From Wolbachia endosymbiont (group A) of Anomoia purmunda (GTDB lineage Bacteria; Pseudomonadota; Alphaproteobacteria; Rickettsiales; Anaplasmataceae), in NCBI RefSeq assembly GCF_947251545.1, contig NZ_OX366362.1:434001-498000 (forward strand): a stretch of DNA of 64,000 bases. Direction: 5' to 3'. The translations under genes were made by a program, and so were the position numbers. This document shows, piece after piece, positions 50,104 through 59,973 of the stretch. Within the stretch, counting starts at the first letter, position 1, and each line of letters starts with the position of its first letter. The notes below the pieces were generated by a model that made no database searches, was not told the origin of the DNA, and was given only the letters and a program-made list of their open reading frames with translations.

Positions 50104-52671
50104 TTAATTCAAATAATCTATACTCTTAGAATCCACGATGTTTAAGTCATAATTAAGAGCCCAGTTGTCGCCAACTTTTATTTCTACTTCAAGTGGTATA
50201 GAAATTTCTACTACACCTTCCATTATATTTTTCACAAGTTTTGCTGTTTCTCGCACTCTGCTCTCTTCCACTTCAACAAGCAATTCGTCATGAACCTGGA
50301 GGATTATTTTACCTACTTTCAATTGGTCAAAAAGCTGAATTGTCGCACGTTTTATTATATCAGCGGCGGTGCCTTGCAGTGGTGCGTTTATTGCTGCCCT
50401 TTCTGCAAATTGTCTTATATAAGGAATTGTATTGTTTATGTCTCTTACAAAGCATCTCCTGCCAAACAAAGTTTCTACATAACCTTGCAATCTTGCGATA
50501 GACACTGCTTTTTTCATATAGGCCTTTATTTCTGGGTAACAGTAAAAATAGTAATTAATGTATTCAGCAGCTTCCGCAATGGTAATTCCAAGCCGCTTTG
50601 CAAGACCAAATGGGCTAATGCCATATATAATTCCAAAATTGATGGATTTTGCTTTGCGTCTTAATTGCTCATCTATTTCTTGCACTCCAAAAACTTGCCT
50701 AGCGGTGATCTCATGAATATCTTGTCCGTTTGCAAAAGCTTCTTTAAATGCTGCAACGTCTGCAACGTGTGCCAGGAGTCTCAATTCTATTTGCGAATAG
50801 TCAGCAGAAATTATCTTATGCCCTTTTGGCGCAATAAATGCTTGTCTGATAAGATTTCCCTCTTCGCTTCTGATAGGAATGTTCTGTAAATTAGGATTGC
50901 TGGAGCTCAGCCTTCCAGTTGCAGTTGCAGTCGTTGAAAAGCTTGTGTGTATTCTACCATCAAGTGGATCAACTTGCTTTATTAATGCATCAGTGTAGGT
51001 GCCTTTTAATTTACTTAAATGTCGCCAATTTAAGATTTTACTTGCGATTTCTACCCCTTCTTCTTCGAGTGCCTCTAGAACTTCATAATTGGTGCTATAC
51101 GATCCAGATTTTTTTGACTTTTTCTTTTTATTAAGCCCCATTTTGTTGAACAAAACATCACTTAATTGTTTTGGCGAAGCAATATTAAATCTTTCTCCTG
51201 CCAAATTATATATCTCATCTTCAAGCACGGCAATTACCTGCTGAAATTTATCGGACAGCTCCTGTAATTTTTGTATGTTCAGTAATATCCCATTTTTCTC
51301 CATATCAAATATTACTTTCATAAGTGGCTTATCGAAGCGCTCGTAAATTGTGAACAATTTTTCCTGAAATAACCTTTGCTTTAGCTTTTCATGAATTGCT
51401 ATTAAAGTTTTTGCCGAGAAAATTTCTGCATTTTCACTCAAATTATGCGCAACTATGTTTGGAATACTGTGATCATGCTTTCCTGTATCCAAGCTATACG
51501 ACATTATCATCAAATCATCAACTGAATCTAACATCTTCTCTACTGCAGGGAAGATTTTCCTGATCTCTTTAATGTTATGTATTATTTTAAGCACCCCATT
51601 TGAGAGCAAAGTTGAGTTAATTATAATGAGTGCATCTTGTATGCTGTCTTGCTCTATATAAAAAATATTACTTTCGCTATAAGATAGACTTAATACATTG
51701 TTTTCAAGGTGGCAATGAATTGCAATTTTGCCTTCATATCTACAATGCTCCAAAAATTTCTCTAACTCTTCACTACTATACTCTATTTTTTCTTCTGTGC
51801 TGGATCCATTGTAAGAAAAAAGCTTTTCCATTTTACCTATTAAGGAATTGAATTCATACTTCTTTAAAAAGGATAATAGTTTCTCCATATTTGGAGAATG
51901 GACTTCATATTTTGCAATATCATGTTGAAGGTCTACTTTTTCGCATAGTGATAAAAGTTCTCTTGAAATCAATGCTTTTTCCTTATGTTCGGTAAGAATA
52001 TTACGAATCCTCGTTTGCTCGATGTTATCAATGTTCTCTATAATATTATTCAATGAATCAAATTCATCTAATAATTTAGTGGCAGTTTTTGGGCCTATTC
52101 CTGGAACTCCTGGAATGTTATCGGATGCATCACCAGTTAGAGAAAATAAATCAAGAAGCTTGTGTGAGTTTACACCAAATTTTTCTACTATTTGTTTTTC
52201 ATCTATATATATATTTTTAATGGGGTCGAATATTAAAATATTGTGGTTCAAGAGTTGAAACAAATCTTTATCTGATGAAACGACTACCACTTTAAAGTCT
52301 TGGTGGTTGGCGTATTTTGCAGCTAGTGTTGCGATTATGTCATCTGCTTCATAACCTTCAATTTCTTCATAGCTGAGGTTAAAAGCTTCTACCGCTTCCC
52401 TCAGTATGGTGAACTGTGGAGTTAGATCCTCAGGAGGCGTTACTCTATTCGCTTTGTACTCAGGATATAAATTGTGCCTAAAATTCTTTTTCCCTGCATC
52501 AAGTGCTATAGTTAAGTAGTCCGAATGGGCAATGTACTTAAGAACCATATTCAGAAAGCCATATACACCACCTATTGGCATTCCTGTTGTGGTAATTAAG
52601 TGAGGTAGTACATAGTAAGCTCTGAAAAGAAAACCATAGCCATCGATGATTGTGAAAGTTTTTTCTTTCAT
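50104..52671 (-). CDS. polA: DNA polymerase I
   Basis: 855 residues. The 5'-3' exonuclease domain (about 1-290) is intact: IIDGYGFLFRAYY, EGYEADDIIATLA, VSSDKDLFQLL and GVPGIGPKTATKLL. The polymerase domain (about 470-855) has motif A ISADYSQIELRLLAH, motif B RRKAKSINFGIIYGIS and motif C ILQVHDELLVEV. The middle proofreading domain has lost its metal ligands: the DxE site reads IHCHLENNVLSL, and the downstream DTMLESY-type site is SVDDLMIMSYSLD. So it should lack 3'-5' exonuclease activity, like Taq. Fills gaps in repair and lagging-strand synthesis. Confidence 0.94.
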   Translation of the reverse strand: MKEKTFTIIDGYGFLFRAYYVLPHLITTTGMPIGGVYGFLNMVLKYIAHSDYLTIALDAGKKNFRHNLYPEYKANRVTPPEDLTPQFTILREAVEAFNLSYEEIEGYEADDIIATLAAKYANHQDFKVVVVSSDKDLFQLLNHNILIFDPIKNIYIDEKQIVEKFGVNSHKLLDLFSLTGDASDNIPGVPGIGPKTATKLLDEFDSLNNIIENIDNIEQTRIRNILTEHKEKALISRELLSLCEKVDLQHDIAKYEVHSPNMEKLLSFLKKYEFNSLIGKMEKLFSYNGSSTEEKIEYSSEELEKFLEHCRYEGKIAIHCHLENNVLSLSYSESNIFYIEQDSIQDALIIINSTLLSNGVLKIIHNIKEIRKIFPAVEKMLDSVDDLMIMSYSLDTGKHDHSIPNIVAHNLSENAEIFSAKTLIAIHEKLKQRLFQEKLFTIYERFDKPLMKVIFDMEKNGILLNIQKLQELSDKFQQVIAVLEDEIYNLAGERFNIASPKQLSDVLFNKMGLNKKKKSKKSGSYSTNYEVLEALEEEGVEIASKILNWRHLSKLKGTYTDALIKQVDPLDGRIHTSFSTTATATGRLSSSNPNLQNIPIRSEEGNLIRQAFIAPKGHKIISADYSQIELRLLAHVADVAAFKEAFANGQDIHEITARQVFGVQEIDEQLRRKAKSINFGIIYGISPFGLAKRLGITIAEAAEYINYYFYCYPEIKAYMKKAVSIARLQGYVETLFGRRCFVRDINNTIPYIRQFAERAAINAPLQGTAADIIKRATIQLFDQLKVGKIILQVHDELLVEVEESRVRETAKLVKNIMEGVVEISIPLEVEIKVGDNWALNYDLNIVDSKSIDYLN

Positions 52672-52866
52672 TGTAGATATTTATGCGTGCTTTTGATGGT
52701 CCACTATTTAGCTGAGAAAATCAAGTTTTTGTTTTTCTGCTTTTGAGCGTTGTAAGAGATTTTACCGAAAATAGCATTCATGATGGGGATGTACACATAT
52801 GTAATATCAAAACCTAGTAGAAGAAATTCATATTTTACCCAATCGAAGCGGGGAAATGTATTTCTC

Positions 52867-53123
52867 ACCCGAATTCTGGATTAGAGATTAAAAAAACAAG
52901 AATATCAATAGCTTATTGTTTTAGCATTTACGATAAAGCAGTAAGTATTTCAAGATTAGTTACTAATTTAGTAAAATTCAAGAATTTCAATAGTTTAGCT
53001 ATTTTAAATGAAATCAAATCTGTGTCAAGTAGGTAATAAATCGCTATTTTTAAATTTGATCAAATTTAATTAAAAAAGTCAAGACTTTCAATGATTTACC
53101 TAAAATCTAATCCAGAATTCGGG
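52867..53123. mobile_element. 257-bp MITE with IS982-like ends
   Basis: Terminal inverted repeats of 19 bp, ACCCGAATTCTGGATTAGA and its complement, similar to the ends of the IS982 relic at 42432. The interior is AT-rich and holds three degenerate direct repeats around CAAGAATTTCAATAGTTTA. No coding frame. Confidence 0.75.
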
Positions 53124-53144
53124 TTAATAGTGAGAATTGGTATT

Positions 53145-53610
53145 AGCATAGATCCCGCTAACACGTAGCGGGATGACGAGCTTATCGTCATGCCACCGCG
53201 AACCGTCATACCGCGAATGAATCGCGGTATCTCTTAGCCGCTAACAAGCAGCGGCATGACGGTTGTCAGGCCAGCGCCCCTATGATGTCATTCAAGTAGC
53301 TGACACTGGTTCCTTTATGACGGCAGTGCCCCTATGGTGTCATTTCAGTGCCCTGACTACTTGGATCCAGGAAAAAGAATGGTGTCATCCCAGTAGCTGA
53401 CACTGGTTCCTTTATGATGGTGTCATCCCAGTGCCCAGACACTGGGATCCAGGAATTTTGATTGGACACTGGGTTGGTAAGCATAAAAGTGTTATGTTAA
53501 AACACAACGTTCTTGATGGAATCATATGGAAAACTAGATCCCAGTGTCTGGGCACTGGGATGACAAAGGAGAGCAGTGTCAAGCACTGGAATGACACCCT
53601 TTACGGGCTC
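53145..53610. repeat. palindromic element cluster
   Basis: CCCGCTA...TAGCGGG and GCGGTAT types, then at least five CCAGTG-type palindromes, including CCCAGTGCCCAGACACTGGG and its neighbour at 53536. A 115-codon open frame over this block is translated repeat. Confidence 0.85.
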
Positions 53611-53619
53611 TTAAATTAC

Positions 53620-54083
53620 AACTATAAATGTTTAAGAAATTTACCAAATAAAAAAAAGGCAAAAAAAGCCCTGGGGTTATTATCCGCTTTAAAATATTGG
53701 CGTTTTTTATGTTTTAAACGCTTGACAAGCAAGATTAAGCTGCTTTTAAATGCAACTAACCTTAGCTTTAATATTTAAGAAATTTACCAGGCAGAAAAAA
53801 AAGGCATAGAAAACCCGCAGTAGCTAGTTATTCACTCTCTATTTTAAAATTTGACGTTGGGTGATGTCTTGAACGCTTTATAGGCGCGTTTCAGCTTATA
53901 TAGGTAAAAACCTAGAAATTTGATAAAGACATAAGGTACACATAGTGCAAAAAATTAAGCATAGTACGCCAAATACAAGTTTTCTTGTCGTTTTAATCTG
54001 CACAGATTGCGAAGTTAAATGAAATAGCTTCACTGTCATGATAAGGGAGCTGGCGAAGGGTGTCAAGGAAGTTTTTTCGTTTC
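53620..54083 (-). repeat. dispersed 450-bp intergenic repeat, copy 4
   Basis: Full-length copy in minus orientation, ending GGAAGTTTTTTCGTTTC. The hairpin is AACGCTTTATAGGCGCGTT here, with one change. Confidence 0.85.
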
Positions 54084-54184
54084 TATTCCCAATAAAAGTT
54101 CATTATATGGTTATGCAAGAAGTCTACTGATGGCTTTCAAAGCAGTTGAGCTTAATTATTAGAGTAGTAATGTTTATTTTTATA

Positions 54185-54213
54185 TTGACTATTGAGGTTT
54201 ATTATTTTATAAC
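54185..54213 (+). promoter_or_regulatory. promoter of the rpsL-rpsG-fusA-tuf operon
   Basis: TTGACT at 54185-54190 and TATAAC at 54208-54213, spacer exactly 17. The rpsL ATG is 41 bases downstream. Confidence 0.6.
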
Positions 54214-54253
54214 TAAAAACTTAGTTATTTTAATGAGCTTGAGTTTATAACAT

Positions 54254-54628
54254 ATGCCTACGATAAATCAATTAATACGTAAGGGTAGATTAGGATTGAC
54301 CCATAAGAAAAAGGTACCAGCTTTGGGAGAAAGCAACCCTCAAAGGAGAGGTGTTTGCACTAAGGTGTATACTACAACTCCTAGGAAGCCTAACTCAGCA
54401 CTCCGTAAAGTAGCCAGAGTAAAAATTAGTGGGTATGGTGAAGTGACAGCTTATATACCTGGTGAAGGTCATAATTTACAAGAGCACTCTGTTGTTTTGA
54501 TACGTGGTGGGCGGGTTAAAGACTTGCCAGGTGTGCGTTATCACATAATAAGAGGTGCCCTTGATCTCCGTGGTGTGCAAAATCGAAAGAAAGCTCGTTC
54601 AAAATATGGTGTAAAGAAATCTGGTTAA
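54254..54628 (+). CDS. rpsL: ribosomal protein S12
   Basis: 124 residues, decoding-centre protein of the 30S subunit. Family motifs [37 protein letters not shown] and [12 protein letters not shown]. At the site of E. coli Lys42 (Lys43 counting Met) this protein has Arg (AGG codon in CCT-AGG-AAG). First gene of the str operon, with its own promoter at 54185. Confidence 0.97.
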   Translation: MPTINQLIRKGRLGLTHKKKVPALGESNPQRRGVCTKVYTTTPRKPNSALRKVARVKISGYGEVTAYIPGEGHNLQEHSVVLIRGGRVKDLPGVRYHIIRGALDLRGVQNRKKARSKYGVKKSG

Positions 54629-54633
54629 AGTTT

Positions 54634-55113
54634 ATGGCTCGTCGGAATAAAGCAAAAAAAAGAGAAATAAGTCCTGATTCGCGTTACGGCAGTGTTTTGC
54701 TGATGCGTTTCATTAATACAATCATGAAATCTGGTAAAAAATCTACTGCAGAAAAGATTATCTATGACGCTTTGTCTTTAGCTGAAAAGAAAATAGGCGA
54801 AGGTGGGTTATCAATTTTTGAAACAGCAGTAGGAAATGTTACTCCTTCTATAGAAGTGCGTTCTCGACGCATTGGTGGTGCAACTTATCAAGTGCCTGTT
54901 GAAGTTCGACAAGATAGAGCGGTTTCTTTAGCGTTAAGGTGGATTGCTAAAGCAACTTCTGCTGCTCGAAAAAAGAGTGGAAAAACCACTGTTGATTGTT
55001 TGCAATCTGAAATACTGGATGCTTATAATAAACGCGGTGGTGCGTTTAAGATGTGCGAAGAAAAATATAAAATGGCTGAAGCTAATAAGGCATTTTCTCA
55101 TCTTCGTTTTTAA
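54634..55113 (+). CDS. rpsG: ribosomal protein S7
   Basis: 159 residues; nucleates assembly of the 30S head. N-terminal [20 protein letters not shown] and [10 protein letters not shown]-terminal AFSHLRF. Five bases after rpsL. Confidence 0.97.
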   Translation: MARRNKAKKREISPDSRYGSVLLMRFINTIMKSGKKSTAEKIIYDALSLAEKKIGEGGLSIFETAVGNVTPSIEVRSRRIGGATYQVPVEVRQDRAVSLALRWIAKATSAARKKSGKTTVDCLQSEILDAYNKRGGAFKMCEEKYKMAEANKAFSHLRF

Positions 55114-55134
55114 TGTTAGCTAATTAATTGTGAT

Positions 55135-57210
55135 ATGGAAATTGGGATATCTAAATACAGAAATATAGGGATAATGGCTCACATAGATGCTGGTAAGACT
55201 ACCACAACAGAGCGTATTTTATTTTATACTGGTAAGCAAAATAGAATTGGTGAAGTGCACGATGGTGCAGCTTCTATGGATTGGATGGAGCAGGAAAAAG
55301 AGCGTGGTATTACAATCACATCTGCTGCAACAACATGTTTTTGGAATGGTCATAGGGTCAATATAATAGACACTCCTGGTCACGTTGATTTCACTATTGA
55401 AGTTGAGAGATCTTTAAGGGTTTTGGATGGTGCAGTTGCTGTATTTGATGGAGTTGCTGGAGTTGAACCTCAATCTGAGACAGTTTGGCGTCAAGCTGAT
55501 AAATATAGCGTTCCTCGTATCTGCTTTGTTAATAAGATGGATAGAATAGGGGCAAATTTTTATCGATGTGTTGATATGATAAAGACGAAGCTTGGTGCAG
55601 CACCTTTAGTTGTTTATTTACCAATAGGGAGTGAGAAAGATTTCAAAGGTATAATTGACCTTATTTCTATGAAAGCCATTATATGGCAAGAAGAAACGTT
55701 GGGCGCTAAATTTTCTTATGAAGATATTCCTTCTGATTTGCTTGATAAGGCTCAAGAATATCGAAATCTTTTATTAGATGCTGCAGCTGAGATGGATGAT
55801 GAAGCGATGAATACTTACTTTGAGTCTAATGATTTGCCAGTGGATTTACTGAAAAAATGCGTGAGAAATGGGACCATTAAAGGAAAATTTGTTCCTGTAT
55901 TATGTGGATCAGCTTTTAAAAACAAAGGCGTACAACCACTTTTAGATGGTGTGGTTGACTTTTTACCTTCTCCTATTGATGTTGATGTAATTGTTGGAAT
56001 TGATCCTAAAGATTTAGAAAAGAAAATTGAGGTCAAACCTTCAGAAAAAGAGAAATTTGTTGCTCTTGCATTTAAAGTGATGACGGATAAATTTGTAGGC
56101 AGCTTGACGTTTATCCGTATTTATTCTGGTAAATTAAAGTCTAAATCTACCGTTTCAAATGCGTTAAAAAACGAAACTGAAGGGATTGGCAGAATGTTAC
56201 TTATGCATGCAAACAACCGAGAAGATATAACTGAGGCTAGGGCTGGAGATATAGTTGCTTTAGTTGGGCTAAAGAAAACAACCACCGGAGATACTTTATG
56301 TTCTGTTGATTTTCCTATATTATTGGAGCGTATGGAATTTCCTGAGCCTGTTATTGAAATTGCTGTGGAACCTAAAACCACTTCAGATCAGGAAAAATTA
56401 GGTATTGCTCTAAATAGGTTGGTTGCAGAAGATCCTTCTTTGAGAATGTCAGTAAATGCGGAAAGCGGCCAGACTATATTGAAAGGCATGGGTGAGCTCC
56501 ATCTTGAGATTATTGTTGATAGAATGAAGCGCGAGTTTAACGTTGAGGCTAACGTCGGTGCTCCTCAGGTTGCATATCGTGAAACGATCACTAAATCTGT
56601 TGAAATTGATTACACTCATAAAAAACAATCTGGTGGAGCTGGTCAGTTTGCTAAGGTTAAAATAAAATTTGAACCTCTTGAGCCTGGTTCTGGGTTTCAA
56701 TTTGAAAGTAAAATTGTAGGTGGTGCTATTCCAAAAGAGTATATTCCTGGGGTAGAAAATGGCTTGGAGTTGATAAAAGAAGGTGGTATAATTTCGGGAT
56801 TTCCGTTGATTGATTTTAAGGCTACCCTTCTTGATGGTGCTTTTCATGAGGTTGATTCTAGTCCTTTAGCTTTTGAACTTGCTGCTAAAGGTGCTTTTAA
56901 AGAGATGGCAAATAAAGCTGGTCCAAAAATGCTGGAGCCTATAATGAAAGTTGAAATCATTACTCCTGAAGAATATATGGGTGATGTTATGGGTGATATA
57001 AATAGTAGAAGAGGAAATGTTGCTGATATGCTCGATTTAGGTAATAATAGTAAAATAATTACTGCTTCGGTACCTCTTGCAAATACGTTTGGTTATATCA
57101 ACGTTTTGCGTTCTATGTCTCAGGGAAGGGCGCAGTATAGTATGCATTTTTCTTGTTATGAGCAAGTGCCACAATATGTGGTTGATGAGTTAAAGTTAAA
57201 GTATAATTAA
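55135..57210 (+). CDS. fusA: elongation factor G
   Basis: 691 residues; drives tRNA-mRNA translocation. G1 [13 protein letters not shown], effector [21 protein letters not shown] and NKMDRIGA. Domains IV and V intact ([34 protein letters not shown]). Codon use is rich in GAT, GCT, GTT, as in its other neighbours. Confidence 0.97.
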   Translation: MEIGISKYRNIGIMAHIDAGKTTTTERILFYTGKQNRIGEVHDGAASMDWMEQEKERGITITSAATTCFWNGHRVNIIDTPGHVDFTIEVERSLRVLDGAVAVFDGVAGVEPQSETVWRQADKYSVPRICFVNKMDRIGANFYRCVDMIKTKLGAAPLVVYLPIGSEKDFKGIIDLISMKAIIWQEETLGAKFSYEDIPSDLLDKAQEYRNLLLDAAAEMDDEAMNTYFESNDLPVDLLKKCVRNGTIKGKFVPVLCGSAFKNKGVQPLLDGVVDFLPSPIDVDVIVGIDPKDLEKKIEVKPSEKEKFVALAFKVMTDKFVGSLTFIRIYSGKLKSKSTVSNALKNETEGIGRMLLMHANNREDITEARAGDIVALVGLKKTTTGDTLCSVDFPILLERMEFPEPVIEIAVEPKTTSDQEKLGIALNRLVAEDPSLRMSVNAESGQTILKGMGELHLEIIVDRMKREFNVEANVGAPQVAYRETITKSVEIDYTHKKQSGGAGQFAKVKIKFEPLEPGSGFQFESKIVGGAIPKEYIPGVENGLELIKEGGIISGFPLIDFKATLLDGAFHEVDSSPLAFELAAKGAFKEMANKAGPKMLEPIMKVEIITPEEYMGDVMGDINSRRGNVADMLDLGNNSKIITASVPLANTFGYINVLRSMSQGRAQYSMHFSCYEQVPQYVVDELKLKYN

Positions 57211-57221
57211 GGGTAATAATT

Positions 57222-58394
57222 ATGACAGCAGTAGTGGAAGCATTTGGAAAGCCGCATGTAAATGTGGGAACAATAGGACATGTGGATCATGGGAAGACAA
57301 CGTTGACAGCGGCGATAACGAAGCATTATGGAAATTTTGTAGCGTATGATCAGATAGATAAAGCGCCAGAAGAAAGGAAGAGGGGGATAACGATAGCAAC
57401 AGCGCATGTTGAGTATCAGACGGAAAAAAGGCATTATGCACACGTTGATTGTCCTGGACATGCTGACTATGTAAAGAACATGATAGTAGGTGCAGCACAG
57501 ATGGATGCGGCGATATTGGTAGTGTCAGGGGTTGATGGGCCAATGCCACAAACGAGAGAGCATATATTGCTGGCGAAGCAAGTGGGTGTTGGATATATCG
57601 TGGTGTATATAAATAAAGCTGATGTTGCTGATGCTGATATGATAGATTTAGTAGAAATGGAAGTGAGGGAATTGCTGAGTAAATACGGATTTCCAGGGGA
57701 TGAAGTGCCTGTGATAGTTGGTTCAGCACTCAAGGCGCTGGAGGATGACAGCAGCGAATATGGAAAGAAATCAATAGACAAATTGATGGAAAAGTTAGAT
57801 GAATATGTAGCGGTTCCACCAAGGCCTGTGGATTTACCATTTTTATTGCCAATCGAAGATGTATTTTCGATATCGGGGCGAGGAACGGTAGTAACAGGAA
57901 GAATAGAGAAGGGAGAGATAAAGACGGGAGAAGAGATAGAGATAATAGGTCTGAAGGGAACGCAAAAGACGATATGCACAGGTGTAGAAATGTTTAAGAA
58001 GTTGCTGGATAAAGGAAGTGCAGGACTCAATGTAGGAATATTGTTAAGAGGAACAAAAAGAGAAGAAGTGGAGAGAGGGCAAGTATTAGCAAAACCGGGG
58101 ACGATAACGCCACATAGAAAGTTTAAGGCGGAGGTTTATATATTAAAGAAAGAGGAAGGAGGAAGGCATACACCATTTTTTGCGAATTACCAGCCACAGT
58201 TTTATTTAAGGACAACGGATGTAACTGGGAGCATAAAATTGCTAGATGGGAAGGAGATGGTAATGCCGGGAGATAATGTGAGTGTAGAAGTAGAATTGCA
58301 AGTACCGATAGCAATGGATAAGGGATTGCGTTTTGCGATAAGAGAAGGCGGTAGAACTGTTGGTTCTGGTGTTGTTTCTGAAATTTTGGAGTGA
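57222..58394 (+). CDS. tuf: elongation factor Tu
   Basis: 390 residues; carries aminoacyl-tRNA to the ribosome. G1 [17 protein letters not shown], effector [25 protein letters not shown] and INKAD (Cys in most bacteria). Codon use differs from its neighbours: ATA for Ile, AGA/AGG for Arg and GCG for Ala dominate until the last 20 or so codons, which return to GGT/GTT/TCT. A second tuf copy and gene conversion could explain this; that is inference. Confidence 0.97.
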   Translation: MTAVVEAFGKPHVNVGTIGHVDHGKTTLTAAITKHYGNFVAYDQIDKAPEERKRGITIATAHVEYQTEKRHYAHVDCPGHADYVKNMIVGAAQMDAAILVVSGVDGPMPQTREHILLAKQVGVGYIVVYINKADVADADMIDLVEMEVRELLSKYGFPGDEVPVIVGSALKALEDDSSEYGKKSIDKLMEKLDEYVAVPPRPVDLPFLLPIEDVFSISGRGTVVTGRIEKGEIKTGEEIEIIGLKGTQKTICTGVEMFKKLLDKGSAGLNVGILLRGTKREEVERGQVLAKPGTITPHRKFKAEVYILKKEEGGRHTPFFANYQPQFYLRTTDVTGSIKLLDGKEMVMPGDNVSVEVELQVPIAMDKGLRFAIREGGRTVGSGVVSEILE

Positions 58395-58407
58395 GAGTTT
58401 GAGTTAT

Positions 58408-58480
58408 AGGAGTGTAGCTCAATTGGTAGAGCGCTGGTCTCCAAAACCAGAGGTTGTAGGTTCAATTCCTATCGCTCCTG
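58408..58480 (+). tRNA. tRNA-Trp (anticodon CCA)
   Basis: Acceptor AGGAGTG/CGCTCCT, anticodon loop CTCCAAA between CTGGT and ACCAG, T loop TTCAATT. CCA not encoded. Lies between tuf and secE, the common order. Confidence 0.96.
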
Positions 58481-58499
58481 CATTAATGTTGTGGTGGAA

Positions 58500-58700
58500 A
58501 TGTTAAAAAGTTTGTGTGGTTTTTTCTGTGATATAAAGCAAGAAATACGAAAAATTGCTTGGGTAAAGAAACAGGAGGTGTTGTCATCTCTATTTGTTGT
58601 AATGATTGTTATATTATGCTTTTCGATTTTCTTCTGTTTTGTGGATTTTATGTCTCTTTACGTAATTAAGGCTTTATTTGGAATTATTTATGGAATGTGA
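58500..58700 (+). CDS. secE: preprotein translocase subunit SecE
   Basis: 66 residues from ATG 58500 (a GTG three codons upstream is possible). Short form: amphipathic FFCDIKQEIRKIAWVKKQEV then one membrane helix LFVVMIVILCFSIFFCFV. Part of the SecYEG channel. It overlaps nusG, whose ATG lies in the SecE stop region. Confidence 0.92.
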   Translation: MLKSLCGFFCDIKQEIRKIAWVKKQEVLSSLFVVMIVILCFSIFFCFVDFMSLYVIKALFGIIYGM

Positions 58701-59532
58701 ATATAAATGGTATATCATTAAAGTTGATTATGGATATGAGCAAAACATACGCGAATTGGTAAGTAATGCTGTTTATTTTAAGGAAGTGTTTATTCCTTAT
58801 CAAACGGTATGTAATTCAAAGTCTGATATAAAAGAATTATGTGAAGTGTATGTATATATGCATCTGTGTGATGAAAGCAAAAATATTTTGAGTCAAACGC
58901 CTGGATTCTGCAGTGGCGAATCTGGTGATTTTGAGATGATTTCAGATGATGAGATAAGTTTAAAGTGTAAAGAATTTAATAGATATAAATGGTATATCTT
59001 GAGAGTTGCTTCCAATTGTGAAGAGAAAGTGCGCCAACATATATTGGAAAATTCTATGAGATTGGGTGTTAATGATTACTTTAAGAAAGTTTTTATTCCA
59101 TATGAAGAGCTAAGTGAACTAGAGTTGAAATCTAAGAAAATTGCTACACGAAGGAAATGCTTTCCTGGTTATGTCTTTTTATACGTGAATTTATGCGATG
59201 AAGTATTGAATTTTATCAATAATATACCAAAATCTCTTAAGGTTTATGGATTTTTGAAAAATGGTAATATTCCAAAGGTGATTTTGGATGATGAGATTCA
59301 CTCAATGTGTAGTGCACTTTATAATGCTCAAGAGACAAAGAAGTTAGGTTATGGTTATGAAAAAGGTGAAAAAGTGAAAATTAATGATGGTCTTTTTCAA
59401 AATTTTACTGGTAAGGTAAATATGGTAAACGATGAGAAAAAAATTATTAGTGTGGAAGTATCAATTTTTGGTAAGCCGACAATAATGGAGTTTGGTCTGG
59501 CTCAAGTAGAGAAAATAGAGGATGAATTATGA
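58690..59532 (+). CDS. nusG: transcription factor NusG with duplicated NGN domain
   Basis: 280 residues; most NusG proteins are about 180. The second NGN domain (about 99-212) is canonical: YKWYILRV, KKVFIPYEEL, RRKCFPGYVFLYVNL, VYGFLKNGNIPKVI. KOW domain 223-277: YEKGEKVKINDGLFQNFTGK. Residues 5-92 are a diverged copy of the NGN domain: YKWYIIKV, KEVFIPYQTV, CEVYVYMHLCDES, EMISDDEI against VILDDEI. In the copy the PGYVF block is lost. NusG binds RNA polymerase and links it to Rho or ribosomes; the role of the extra domain is unknown. ATG at 58690 preferred. Confidence 0.92.
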   Translation: MECEYKWYIIKVDYGYEQNIRELVSNAVYFKEVFIPYQTVCNSKSDIKELCEVYVYMHLCDESKNILSQTPGFCSGESGDFEMISDDEISLKCKEFNRYKWYILRVASNCEEKVRQHILENSMRLGVNDYFKKVFIPYEELSELELKSKKIATRRKCFPGYVFLYVNLCDEVLNFINNIPKSLKVYGFLKNGNIPKVILDDEIHSMCSALYNAQETKKLGYGYEKGEKVKINDGLFQNFTGKVNMVNDEKKIISVEVSIFGKPTIMEFGLAQVEKIEDEL

Positions 59533-59969
59533 GTGTTGTAGTTGCTAAGATTAACTTACTTATGGAAGCTGGGAAAGCAGTTCCAGGACCAAAAATTGCT
59601 TCAGTACTTGGTCCACGTGGTATACCTGTTCCTAAGTTTTGTGAAGCTTTTAATAAAGTTACTAGTGCTGCTAACGCTAATTATAAAGTAGGCGATTTAG
59701 TAACAGTGCGAATTTCCATAAAGGATGATCGCTCTCATGATTTTACTGTCAGCGGTCCGCCTGTGGCTTATTTACTTAAGCAGGAGACTAAATTAAGTAA
59801 AAGTTCTGGTAATCCTGGTAAAGAATTAGTGGCTAAATTACCTATGTCTGCTATAATTAAAGTGGCAAAGTGCAAGATGGTTGATATGAAAGTGGATAAT
59901 GAAGATTCAGCAGTGAAAATGGTTGTAGGCACTGCAAAATCTATGGGTATAGAAGTTGTGGAAGGTTAG
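59529..59969 (+). CDS. rplK: ribosomal protein L11
   Basis: 146 residues; part of the GTPase-associated centre. Motifs GKAVPGPKIASVLGPRGIPV and PPVAYLLKQ. Translationally coupled to nusG (ATGA). Confidence 0.97.
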   Translation: MSVVVAKINLLMEAGKAVPGPKIASVLGPRGIPVPKFCEAFNKVTSAANANYKVGDLVTVRISIKDDRSHDFTVSGPPVAYLLKQETKLSKSSGNPGKELVAKLPMSAIIKVAKCKMVDMKVDNEDSAVKMVVGTAKSMGIEVVEG

Positions 59970-59973
59970 GTAA

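Noticed and set aside
53431..53778. 115-codon open frame over palindromes and the 450-bp repeat
   Set aside because: It crosses two repeat types and is not conserved in the other copies.
57220..58465. Long minus-strand open frames (up to 187 codons) opposite tuf
   Set aside because: They come from the unusual codon composition of tuf on the other strand; their translations are low-complexity and have no start context.
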